Positions 37,271 through 45,387 of a stretch of 64,000 nt of DNA are shown here, piece after piece. The notes below the pieces were generated by a model. That model was not told the DNA's origin and did no database searches. It saw nothing but the letters and a program-made list of their open reading frames with translations. Every line of letters starts with the position of its first letter. Within the stretch, counting starts at the first letter, position 1. Source of the DNA: Clostridium beijerinckii (GTDB lineage: Bacteria; Bacillota; Clostridia; Clostridiales; Clostridiaceae); contig CP029329.1 in NCBI GenBank assembly GCA_003129525.1, positions 1,078,501-1,142,500 on the forward strand. The letters are read 5' to 3'. Both the position numbers and the translations under genes were made by a program.

Positions 37271-38806
37271 ATGAATAAGCAATCCCTAATAAAAGGGAGC
37301 ATAATTCTTGGCGGTGCAGGAATAGTAACTAGATTTCTAGGTTTGTTCTTTAGATGGCCACTAATAATGTTAATAGGAGATGAAGGAATAGGGTATTATC
37401 AAATGTCATATCCGCTGTATATGTTTTTTATAGCTATGGCTTCAGGAGTACCTGTAGCAATATCAAAGATGATATCAGAAAAAAATGCAACAAATGATAT
37501 GTATGGAAGCTTTGAAGTAATGAAGGAATCTGCTATTTTAATGACTATAATAGGGACAGGCACCACGTTGGCATTATTCTTTTTTGCAAAGCCAATAATA
37601 GTATTTTTAAAATGGGATCCCAAAGCATATTATTCATTAATAGGAATATCTTTTGCACCAATTGTAATATCCTTTGTAACTATTTTTAGAGGTTTTTTTC
37701 AAGGGCTACAGAATATGACTCCATCAGCTATATCACAAATAATAGAACAGGTTGGGAGAGTTATATTTGGAGTAGGACTTGCTATATTTCTATTACCAAA
37801 GGGAATTGAATATTCTGCAGGAGGAGCAGCCTTTGGCGCTACAGCAGGAGGAATTATTGGGGGGGGATATTTATATTCCAATTACAAAAGGATAAAGAAA
37901 CGTTATAATGTAAAAAAGATAAAAAGCAATCCAGAAATATTAAATACAATATTAAGAATTGCAATACCAATATCGTTAGGAACAACAGTTGGTAGCATTA
38001 TGAATCTAATAGATTCAATATTAGTTCCACAAAAACTATTAGAAGCAGGATTTTCAAACACGCAAGCTACTATACTATATGCACAACTAACTGGAAAGGC
38101 ATCTGTCATTATAAATATTCCATTAACCCTTTCCATGGCAATTTGCACATCTTTAATCCCTATTATAGCTGAAATATTTATACTTAAAAGACAAAAAGAA
38201 TTAAATAATAAAATAGATGCTTCTATGAAGATGACAACGGTAATTGCAATTCCTTGTACCTTTGGACTCTTCTTTCTAGCTGAACCAGTAATGAAATTTA
38301 TATTTCCAGGTAGATTTGAGGGCATAGAAATATTAAAATATTTATCTCTAACTATACCTTTTATAATAATTACCCAAACAACAACAGCCATACTGCAGGG
38401 AACAGGAAATTATATAAAACCTGTTATTAATTTATTAATTGGATGTATAATTAAGATAATTTTAACTTGGGTATTGGTTCCTATGGAGCAATTTAATATA
38501 TATGGTGCTGTTATAGCAAGTTTTAGTGCTTATGCGACAGTAAGTATTTTAAATATAGTAACAATGAAATTTACTTTGAGGGTAAAACTTAACTTATACA
38601 AGATACTAATAAAACCAGCATATGCATCGACTATTATGATGTTATTTGTATTAATTAGTTATAATATTATATATAAAAATACAACAAGTAATGGAATATC
38701 TTGCTTAATATCTATATTTTTAGGTATGATAATATATATGATATTAATAATTGTATTTAAAGTGTTTAATGTTGAAGAAATAAAGAGTAGAATTAAAAAA
38801 AGGTAA
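37271..38806 (+). CDS. SpoVB/YabM-like MOP-superfamily lipid flippase
   Basis: 511 residues with 14 predicted membrane segments. N-terminus KGSIILGGAGIVTRFLGLFFRWPLIMLIGDEGIGYYQM is typical of the SpoVB/MurJ-like polysaccharide-biosynthesis family. Probably moves lipid-linked cell wall or spore cortex precursors across a membrane. Gene order spoVT-yabM-mazG is conserved. The ribosome site is buried in a 15-bp hairpin, suggesting translation control or readthrough-dependent expression. Confidence 0.92.
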   Translation: MNKQSLIKGSIILGGAGIVTRFLGLFFRWPLIMLIGDEGIGYYQMSYPLYMFFIAMASGVPVAISKMISEKNATNDMYGSFEVMKESAILMTIIGTGTTLALFFFAKPIIVFLKWDPKAYYSLIGISFAPIVISFVTIFRGFFQGLQNMTPSAISQIIEQVGRVIFGVGLAIFLLPKGIEYSAGGAAFGATAGGIIGGGYLYSNYKRIKKRYNVKKIKSNPEILNTILRIAIPISLGTTVGSIMNLIDSILVPQKLLEAGFSNTQATILYAQLTGKASVIINIPLTLSMAICTSLIPIIAEIFILKRQKELNNKIDASMKMTTVIAIPCTFGLFFLAEPVMKFIFPGRFEGIEILKYLSLTIPFIIITQTTTAILQGTGNYIKPVINLLIGCIIKIILTWVLVPMEQFNIYGAVIASFSAYATVSILNIVTMKFTLRVKLNLYKILIKPAYASTIMMLFVLISYNIIYKNTTSNGISCLISIFLGMIIYMILIIVFKVFNVEEIKSRIKKR

Positions 38807-38825
38807 AAAGGAGAGAAAAAACCTA

Positions 38826-40277
38826 ATGATTAAAATAGTGGGATTAGGACCAGGAGCTAAGGACGCATTGACTATAGGAACAGTAAGTGAGCTTGAAAGT
38901 AATAAAAATATATTTTTAAGAACAGAAAAGCATCCTACAGTAGATTACTTAAAAGAAAAGAAAATTATATTTGATACTTATGACAATGTTTATGAAAGTA
39001 TAGGCAGTTTTGATGAGGTATATTTAAACATAGCTAATGACTTGATTAAAAAGCATGATGACTTAGGAGATTTAGTTTATGCAGTTCCAGGCCATCCATT
39101 AGTCGCAGAAAAATCAGTATTTAATTTAATAGATCTATGCAAAGAAAACAACATAGAATATAAGATAATACCAGCGGTAAGTTTTATTGATGCTATGATT
39201 GAAAGTCTTGGGATTGATCCGATAGGTGGATTGAAAGTTATAGACTCATTTGACATAGGCAACCAAATTTTAGACAAGAGAATAGGAACTATAGTTACTC
39301 AAGTGTATAATCAACTAATAGCATCAGAAGTTAAAGTAAAGCTACTAGAACAATATAATGATGAAACGCAAATTTATTATGTCAGAGCTGCAGGAATAGA
39401 AGGACAAGAAAGTATAAGAATAATACCCTTATTTGAATTAGATATGCAAGAAGACATAGACTATTTAACATCTATATACATTCCAAAAGATCTGAAAAAT
39501 AAAAAGGATTTTAATGACATTTTAGAGATAATAGAAATATTAAGAAGTGAAGATGGCTGTGCGTGGGATAGGGAGCAAACACATAAATCTCTTGAAAAAG
39601 CGTTGATAGAAGAAAGCTATGAAGTTATAGATGCAATAGATCAAGACGATGATAACTCTCTGATTGAGGAATTAGGGGATGTGCTCCTTCAAGTTGTTTT
39701 TCATGCATCTATTGGAAAAGAAGATGGATATTTTGATATAAGTGATGTAATTGAAGGGATTTGCAATAAAATGATAAGTAGACACCCACATGTCTTTAAG
39801 GATTGTCATGAATTAAATTCTTCAGAAGAAGTACTTGTAAAATGGGATGAATTAAAGAGAAAAGAAAAGGGTTATGGTAGTCTTACAGAAGAAATGAAAG
39901 GCATAACAAGAGGATTACCTGCGCTTTTAAGGGCCCATAAGGTTCAAGAAAAGGCAAAAAAGGTTGGATTTGATTTCGATGATGTAAGTTTTGCTATAAA
40001 TAAGGTAAAAGAAGAGATTAAAGAAGTAATAGATGTATATAATACAGAAAATATGGAGAAAATAAAAGAAGAAATTGGAGATTTATTATTTTCGTGTGTT
40101 AATGTTGCAAGATTTTTAAAAGTGGATGAAGAAATAGCATTAAATTGTACTATAGATAAGTTTATAAAGAGATTTGATTATATTGAGAGAGCTACTAAAG
40201 AAAAAGGCATTAAATTAACTAATATGAATATAGATGAAATGAATAAACTTTGGGAAACCTCAAAAAGTTTAGATTAA
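38826..40277 (+). CDS. mazG: MazG-family NTP pyrophosphohydrolase with tetrapyrrole-methylase-like domain
   Basis: 483 residues. N-terminal domain (IKIVGLGPGAKDALTIGT, YAVPGHPLVAEKS) has the tetrapyrrole (corrin/porphyrin) methylase fold. The C-terminal half holds two MazG modules with LRSEDGCAWDREQTHKSLEKALIEE and the EExxD-type metal sites (EELGDVLLQ, EEIGDLLFS). Same fusion as Bacillus YabN. Hydrolyses non-canonical or surplus NTPs; the methylase half has no proven substrate. Confidence 0.95.
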   Translation: MIKIVGLGPGAKDALTIGTVSELESNKNIFLRTEKHPTVDYLKEKKIIFDTYDNVYESIGSFDEVYLNIANDLIKKHDDLGDLVYAVPGHPLVAEKSVFNLIDLCKENNIEYKIIPAVSFIDAMIESLGIDPIGGLKVIDSFDIGNQILDKRIGTIVTQVYNQLIASEVKVKLLEQYNDETQIYYVRAAGIEGQESIRIIPLFELDMQEDIDYLTSIYIPKDLKNKKDFNDILEIIEILRSEDGCAWDREQTHKSLEKALIEESYEVIDAIDQDDDNSLIEELGDVLLQVVFHASIGKEDGYFDISDVIEGICNKMISRHPHVFKDCHELNSSEEVLVKWDELKRKEKGYGSLTEEMKGITRGLPALLRAHKVQEKAKKVGFDFDDVSFAINKVKEEIKEVIDVYNTENMEKIKEEIGDLLFSCVNVARFLKVDEEIALNCTIDKFIKRFDYIERATKEKGIKLTNMNIDEMNKLWETSKSLD

Positions 40278-40494
40278 TATATAATTTAAATAAAGGAATT
40301 CTTTAGTTTATGCAGAATAATTATTTAAGAACTATGTTGTAATGATTTATTTGTATTATTTAGTTATATATAGGGAAAGAAAGCGTTTTTCTATAGACGG
40401 GTAGCTGAAGAGGTTATATAATAAAGAAGTGCAATTTAGTACATAAAGAAAGCAGTTAGAAAATATATAACTGGATTTTAAGGAGGATGTCATT

Positions 40495-40773
40495 ATGAAT
40501 AAAGCAGAATTAATAACTAGTATGGCAGAAAAGAGTAAGTTAACAAAAAAAGATGCAGAATTAGCATTAAAAGCTTTAATTGAAAGTGTTGAGGAATCAT
40601 TAGAAAAGGGTGAAAAAGTTCAATTAGTTGGTTTTGGAACTTTCGAAACAAGAGAAAGAGCAGCTAGAGAAGGAAGAAATCCTAGAACTAAAGAAGTTAT
40701 AAACATTCCTGCAACAACAGTTCCAGTATTTAAAGCTGGTAAAGAGTTTAAAGATAAAGTTAACAAGAAATAA
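40495..40773 (+). CDS. hup: HU-family DNA-binding protein
   Basis: 92 residues, ATG after AAGGAGG. MNKAELITSMAEKSKLTKKDAELALKAL then VQLVGFGTFETRERAAREGRNPRTKE (beta-arm with the intercalating NPRT region). Nucleoid architectural protein. Sits between mazG and the S4-domain gene; a terminator follows. Confidence 0.97.
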   Translation: MNKAELITSMAEKSKLTKKDAELALKALIESVEESLEKGEKVQLVGFGTFETRERAAREGRNPRTKEVINIPATTVPVFKAGKEFKDKVNKK

Positions 40774-40799
40774 AATACAAGTCAGGACGAATAAATATG

Positions 40800-40825
40800 A
40801 ACCCGAGTTTTCTCGGGTTCTTTTA
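40800..40825 (+). terminator. Terminator after hup
   Basis: AACCCGAG (40800-40807) pairs with CTCGGGTT (40812-40819), four-base loop, followed by CTTTTAATA. It lies 16 bases before the next gene, so downstream genes need readthrough or their own promoter. Confidence 0.85.
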
Positions 40826-40840
40826 ATAAAGGAGAAAAGT

Positions 40841-41101
40841 ATGAGATTAGATAAATATTTAAAAGTATCTCGTATTATAAAGAGAAGAACTATAGCAAAA
40901 GAGATATGCGAGAGTGGCCGTATATTAATAAATGATAAAGTAGCAAAGCCTTCTACTAAAATAAAAGAAGGTGACATAATTCAAATAACATTTGCTAATA
41001 GAACATTAAAAGCAGAGATAATTAATATAGCAGAGCATGTAAGGAAAGAAGATGCAAAAGCAATGTATGTAATTATTGAAGGTGAAGAAGATAGTGAGTA
41101 G
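40841..41101 (+). CDS. rqcP: S4-domain RNA-binding protein (YabO/RqcP-like)
   Basis: 86 residues: an S4 domain (MRLDKYLKVSRIIKRRTIAKEICESGRILINDKVAKPSTKIKEGD) with a short tail. Same size and position as Bacillus YabO, now known as RqcP, which aids RqcH in Ala-tailing during ribosome-associated quality control. Assigned by fold, size and synteny. Confidence 0.9.
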   Translation: MRLDKYLKVSRIIKRRTIAKEICESGRILINDKVAKPSTKIKEGDIIQITFANRTLKAEIINIAEHVRKEDAKAMYVIIEGEEDSE

Positions 41102-41218
41102 TAAAACTAATTCAGTTTAGCTGCTCTTTGTTTAGTATATGGAAGAGAACTATCAGCAATAGACTAGAAGCATTAATAATTCCACATTCTAAATTATAAT
41201 ATATAAACATATATTGTA

Positions 41219-41290
41219 TAAGGCATATTCAAAAAACAATAGACTGGTATGCTTGTATATCTTGTCTTACTATTTTGGGAATATGTTCAA
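41219..41290. repeat. Palindromic repeat copy R12
   Basis: AAGGCATATTCAAAAAACAATAGAC on the left; TTGTCTTACTATTTTGGGAATATG on the right. It ends about 11 bases before the yabP ribosome site. Confidence 0.65.
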
Positions 41291-41314
41291 GAAGAATGAA
41301 TGGAGGAATTTTTA

Positions 41315-41608
41315 GTGGAGAAAAAAGTGGAAAATAAAATAGAAAATAATAAATCTAATTTAGTTCTAGAAGACAGAAAAAGGTTATCTTTAAGTGGCGT
41401 TATTGAAGTTATAAGTTTTGATGAACAGAAAATAGATTTAACTACTAATTTAGGTAACTTAACTATTAAGGGAGAAGAGTTAAAAATGAATAAATTAGAT
41501 GTACAAAATGGTGATGTTATAGTTGCCGGGAGTATTGCAGCTATAGTGTATAATGGAAAAGTATCAAAAAAGAGCAACGAAAGTATAATAAGTAGATTAT
41601 TTAAGTAG
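41315..41608 (+). CDS. yabP: Spore protein YabP
   Basis: 97 residues from GTG 41315, eight bases after GGAGG; the ATG at 41300 overlaps that site and is rejected. The central region (RKRLSLSGVIEVISFDEQKIDLTTNLGNLTIKGEELKM) is the YabP/YqfC fold. In Bacillus yabP is sigma-E dependent and required for normal sporulation; YabP and YabQ are encoded together. Confidence 0.93.
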   Translation: MEKKVENKIENNKSNLVLEDRKRLSLSGVIEVISFDEQKIDLTTNLGNLTIKGEELKMNKLDVQNGDVIVAGSIAAIVYNGKVSKKSNESIISRLFK

Positions 41609-41615
41609 AAATAGT

Positions 41616-42008
41616 ATGCCGTTAGAATTAAATATGCAAATTAGTCTTGTTATATGCAGCCTAGTTGGAGGGTTTATAGCAGGAATGTTGTTTGATATAT
41701 ATAGAGGGATAAGAGGCGTAAACTCTATAAAGATATTAACAATAATAGAAGATATATTATTTTGTATACTTATTGCTTTAGTTGTATTTACTTTTTTGCT
41801 ATATACAAATTATGCGTTTTTAACTCCCTATGTATATGCTTTTATAATTATTGCTATTTTATTATATTGTAAATTTATTAGTGAATATTTTTATGCTAGT
41901 GAAATGGTAATAGCAAGATTATTTTATAAATTAATTCGAATATTATCAAAAAACATATGGTATCCATTAAAAATAATTGCATATAAAATTGCAGATAGAA
42001 GGAAATAA
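41616..42008 (+). CDS. yabQ: Spore cortex protein YabQ
   Basis: 130 residues with four hydrophobic segments. MQISLVICSLVGGFIAGMLFDIYRGIRG is the YabQ N-terminal signature. A mother-cell membrane protein needed for cortex formation in Bacillus. Starts seven bases after the yabP stop. Confidence 0.92.
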   Translation: MPLELNMQISLVICSLVGGFIAGMLFDIYRGIRGVNSIKILTIIEDILFCILIALVVFTFLLYTNYAFLTPYVYAFIIIAILLYCKFISEYFYASEMVIARLFYKLIRILSKNIWYPLKIIAYKIADRRK

Positions 42009-42085
42009 TAAAAAATTACTTGAATAATAGTAGTATAGTGTTTACAATAGACTTAAGAGAATTTGTAAAATAGAGGTTCTATAAG

Positions 42086-42379
42086 ATGGAAAAAAAGTTA
42101 ATATTAAAAAGAATAGTAATTGCTGGATGCATTGTTTTCTTTGTTTTTAGCTATATTAGGCAAAATGTAACCATGAGCAGAATTCAAAAAGAAATTGATA
42201 ATAAGCAATTGCAGTTAGATGAAGTTAAGCAAAAGAATGATAGACTTCAAGATGAAGTTGAGAAAATTAATTCAGATTCATCAGATTATCTTGAAAAATT
42301 AGCCCGGGAGAGACTTGGAATGATTAAGCCGGGAGAAAAAGTTGTTAATGGTGAGATGATAGACCAAAGTCCTAATTAA
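42086..42379 (+). CDS. divIC: Septum formation initiator DivIC/FtsB family
   Basis: 97 residues. Short cytoplasmic start, one membrane helix (~9-25), then an extracellular coiled coil (RIQKEIDNKQLQLDEVKQKN) and the LARERLGMIKPGE box. Works with FtsL/DivIB in the divisome. Synteny yabQ-divIC-yabR is conserved. Confidence 0.93.
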   Translation: MEKKLILKRIVIAGCIVFFVFSYIRQNVTMSRIQKEIDNKQLQLDEVKQKNDRLQDEVEKINSDSSDYLEKLARERLGMIKPGEKVVNGEMIDQSPN

Positions 42380-42534
42380 CTTTCCTTGTATAGAAAAGCT
42401 TATAAAACTCTGAATAAAATGATAACAATTAAATAATAATTAAATTTGTATTTTAAATTAAAGAACTCTTGCATAATAGCATTTGTTCTTATAAATTTAT
42501 ATATTTTTTAAATTTAAGGAGGAGTCTTTTAAAC

Positions 42535-42945
42535 ATGACCTTAATGGCAGGAAACATAGTAGAGGGCACAGTAATAAACATCACAAATTTTGGAGCTTTT
42601 ATTGAAGTTGAAGGCAAAACTGGATTAGTTCATATTTCAGAAGTTGCAGATTCTTACGTAAAGGATATTAGAGAACATCTTAAAGAACAAGATAAAGTAA
42701 AAGTAAAAGTTATCTCAATTGATGATAACGGTAAAATCAGTCTTTCAATAAAACAAGCAAATATTCAAAAAAAATCGATTAAACCAGCAGAAATTGACTG
42801 GAAGGTAACTGAAAAAAGGAAGCCTAATAATACAGGAAATTTCGAAGATATTATGTCTAAATTCTTAAAAGATAGTGAAGAAAGAATGCAAGATGTAAAG
42901 AAACACCAAGAATTTAAGGGAAAAGGTGGAAAAAAAGGCCAATAG
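42535..42945 (+). CDS. yabR: S1-domain RNA-binding protein (YabR-like)
   Basis: 136 residues from ATG 42535 (AAGGAGGAG ten bases upstream); the frame extends to 42469 but lacks a ribosome site. A single S1 domain: GNIVEGTVINITNFGAFIEVEGKTGLVHISEVAD..LSIKQAN, then a basic, disordered tail (KHQEFKGKGGKKGQ). Related to polynucleotide phosphorylase S1 domains; precise role undefined. Confidence 0.93.
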   Translation: MTLMAGNIVEGTVINITNFGAFIEVEGKTGLVHISEVADSYVKDIREHLKEQDKVKVKVISIDDNGKISLSIKQANIQKKSIKPAEIDWKVTEKRKPNNTGNFEDIMSKFLKDSEERMQDVKKHQEFKGKGGKKGQ

Positions 42946-42994
42946 TATTTTAGGTTGTAAACAAATCAATATAAAGATTATTTAATAAATTAAA

Positions 42995-43052
42995 AATGTA
43001 GAATAAATTAGTAAAGGATATTTTCGTATTTTTTTATATTTTATTCTACATT
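42995..43052 (+). terminator. Hairpin after yabR
   Basis: AATGTAGAATAAA (42995-43007) pairs with TTTATTCTACATT (43040-43052), with a U-rich inner part. The large loop makes this moderate evidence. Confidence 0.6.
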
Positions 43053-43188
43053 ATAAATTTATAAATAATATATTATAATTTATGGATTTACATAATATAA
43101 TAGAGCTGAAAGTAATTTGAGATAAATACACAAATCTTTAGGATATTACTATAAATTTCAAGTGAAAAAAAATATAATAATATTTTTA

Positions 43189-43217
43189 TTGACAGTATAA
43201 AGATTATATACTATAAT
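43189..43217 (+). promoter_or_regulatory. Consensus promoter of the tRNA cluster
   Basis: TTGACA (43189-43194), 17-base spacer, TATAAT (43212-43217), a perfect sigma-A match. The first tRNA begins 35 bases downstream. Confidence 0.9.
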
Positions 43218-43252
43218 TAGCTTTGTCGTTGAGACTTAGTTTTTGATGATAT

Positions 43253-43341
43253 GCCGAAGTGGCGGAACTGGCAGACGCACAGGACTTAAAATCCTGCGGT
43301 AGTTAAACACCGTACCGGTTCGATTCCGGTCTTCGGCACCA
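43253..43341 (+). tRNA. tRNA-Leu (UAA), copy 1
   Basis: 89 bases including encoded CCA. Long variable arm (TGCGGTAGTTAAACACCGTA). Anticodon loop CTTAAAA gives UAA. Acceptor GCCGAAG/CTTCGGC. Confidence 0.97.
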
Positions 43342-43361
43342 TATATAGTATAATATAATAA

Positions 43362-43437
<76 letters not shown>

Positions 43438-43628
43438 TTAATGTAGCTGAGTAATAATCAGTTAGTTAAGACAATTCATTTATATTTGAGGTAGTATAGG
43501 TTAAAATACCATTTTACTAGCAAGGTATACAGAATTGATAAATATACAATATACGAAATTTTATGTGATTAAATATCATATAAGTTTGGTTTATGTCTTG
43601 GTACTATATATATGATAAAATATAATAA
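43438..43628 (+). repeat. Duplicated intra-cluster spacer, copy A
   Basis: 191 bases repeated almost exactly at 44257-44445. Differences seen: TTAGTT versus TTGGTT, AGTTTGG versus AGTTAGG, and one TA step in the TATATATA run. No gene is recognised inside. Confidence 0.9.
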
Positions 43629-43704
<76 letters not shown>

Positions 43705-43711
43705 TTAATAT

Positions 43712-43788
43712 GGCGGAATAGCTCAGCTGGCTAGAGCACTCGGTTCATACCCGAGGTGTCGTAGGTTCAAGTCCTATTTCCGCTACCA
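43712..43788 (+). tRNA. Elongator tRNA-Met (CAU), copy 1
   Basis: 77 bases with CCA; anticodon loop TTCATAC. The acceptor GGCGGAA/TTCCGCT begins with a G-U pair. Overall sequence is typical of clostridial elongator Met rather than lysidine tRNA-Ile. Confidence 0.9.
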
Positions 43789-43794
43789 ACATGT

Positions 43795-43883
43795 GCCGAA
43801 GTGGCGGAACTGGCAGACGCACAGGACTTAAAATCCTGCGGTAGTTAAACACCGTACCGGTTCGATTCCGGTCTTCGGCACCA
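43795..43883 (+). tRNA. tRNA-Leu (UAA), copy 2
   Basis: Identical to copy 1 at 43253; six bases after tRNA-Met. Confidence 0.97.
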
Positions 43884-43905
43884 TATATATAATATAACAT
43901 AATAA

Positions 43906-43981
<76 letters not shown>

Positions 43982-43988
43982 TTAATAT

Positions 43989-44065
43989 GGCGGAATAGCT
44001 CAGCTGGCTAGAGCACTCGGTTCATACCCGAGGTGTCGTAGGTTCAAGTCCTATTTCCGCTACCA
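43989..44065 (+). tRNA. Elongator tRNA-Met (CAU), copy 2
   Basis: Identical to copy 1 at 43712. Confidence 0.9.
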
Positions 44066-44071
44066 ATATGT

Positions 44072-44160
44072 GCCGAAGTGGCGGAACTGGCAGACGCACA
44101 GGACTTAAAATCCTGCGGTAGTTAAACACCGTACCGGTTCGATTCCGGTCTTCGGCACCA
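44072..44160 (+). tRNA. tRNA-Leu (UAA), copy 3
   Basis: Identical to copies 1 and 2. Confidence 0.97.
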
Positions 44161-44180
44161 TATATAGTATAATATAATAA

Positions 44181-44256
<76 letters not shown>

Positions 44257-44445
44257 TTAATGTAGCTGAGTAATAATCAGTTGGTTAAGACAATTCATTT
44301 ATATTTGAGGTAGTATAGGTTAAAATACCATTTTACTAGCAAGGTATACAGAATTGATAAATATACAATATACGAAATTTTATGTGATTAAATATCATAT
44401 AAGTTAGGTTTATGTCTTGGTACTATATATGATAAAATATAATAA
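44257..44445 (+). repeat. Duplicated intra-cluster spacer, copy B
   Basis: 189-base near-copy of 43438-43628, again between two initiator tRNA genes. Confidence 0.9.
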
Positions 44446-44521
<76 letters not shown>

Positions 44522-44606
44522 TAAAATAAGATATCTTATTTTATAAGTATTCAGATAAAATCTGAAGTGTCGTAAATTACTTTTATATTTTGAATGTAAT
44601 AAATAT

Positions 44607-44695
44607 GCCGAAGTGGCGGAACTGGCAGACGCACAGGACTTAAAATCCTGCGGTAGTTAAACACCGTACCGGTTCGATTCCGGTCTTCGGCACCA
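44607..44695 (+). tRNA. tRNA-Leu (UAA), copy 4
   Basis: Identical to the other Leu copies; last gene of the cluster, directly before a terminator. Confidence 0.97.
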
Positions 44696-44696
44696 A

Positions 44697-44726
44697 AAGA
44701 CTTAAGCAATAGCTTAAGTCTTTTTT
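44697..44726 (+). terminator. Terminator of the tRNA cluster
   Basis: AAGACTTAAGC (44697-44707) pairs with GCTTAAGTCTT (44712-44722), followed by a T-run. Confidence 0.92.
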
Positions 44727-45387
44727 GATATTAATATTAATATGGTAATGATTCATATTAAATACATTATAAAACTAAGATTATAGATATACTTGAGTTT
44801 AGTTGGATGTACTTATCATAAAGAAGCACTATGTAACCACGGTAGTCATAATATCATCCAATTAAGAGTGTATATATTTTTTGATTAGCCCATCTCTAAT
44901 GAGTAAAGTACTGCTATACATCAGATAAGGATATAAAAGGAGTTTAATGTAAAATAATTTTCTGAATTATTTTACATTAAACTCCTTTTATATTATTGTA
45001 TAATACAAAATTATATTGTGAGTCTGTTTAAGTTATTTAGAAATTCATTCTGGTAACGAAAAAATTGACATTAGAAGTGGTTATTTAAGTTTTAAAGTTT
45101 TATGAAAAAATAATTATATATAAATTTCTAATAAAAGAATATTAACGACAAATTAATTATTAAAGAAAAAATAAATCAATAGGCTTAAAAGGTTGATTAT
45201 ATATGGACTTAGGATAAGCTGAATGAAATTTAGGATAAAGAAAATAATCTACTATATCATTAGATAATAGAGAAATTTAGATGAAGTTGTCCTACGAAAA
45301 CTTTATAAGAGAAACATCTTATGACATTTATCGTAAAGTTAAAATGATATACTTACTTTACATTATTTGGAAATGAGGCGAACCGAT
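44727..45387 (+). other. 661-base gap upstream of spoIIE
   Basis: No gene seen. Contains a 25-bp perfect hairpin (44935-44989). AACGACAAA at 45144-45152 is on the reverse strand TTTGTCGTT, close to a Spo0A box (TTTGTCGAA). In Bacillus spoIIE is Spo0A-activated, so this is a candidate site only. Confidence 0.45.
44935..44989. terminator. 25-bp perfect hairpin upstream of spoIIE
   Basis: AAAAGGAGTTTAATGTAAAA.. (44935-44959) is the exact reverse complement of 44965-44989, with a five-base loop TTCTG. It ends CTCCTTTTATATT. Probably a terminator for a transcript entering from the tRNA side, but no gene lies just before it. Confidence 0.6.
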
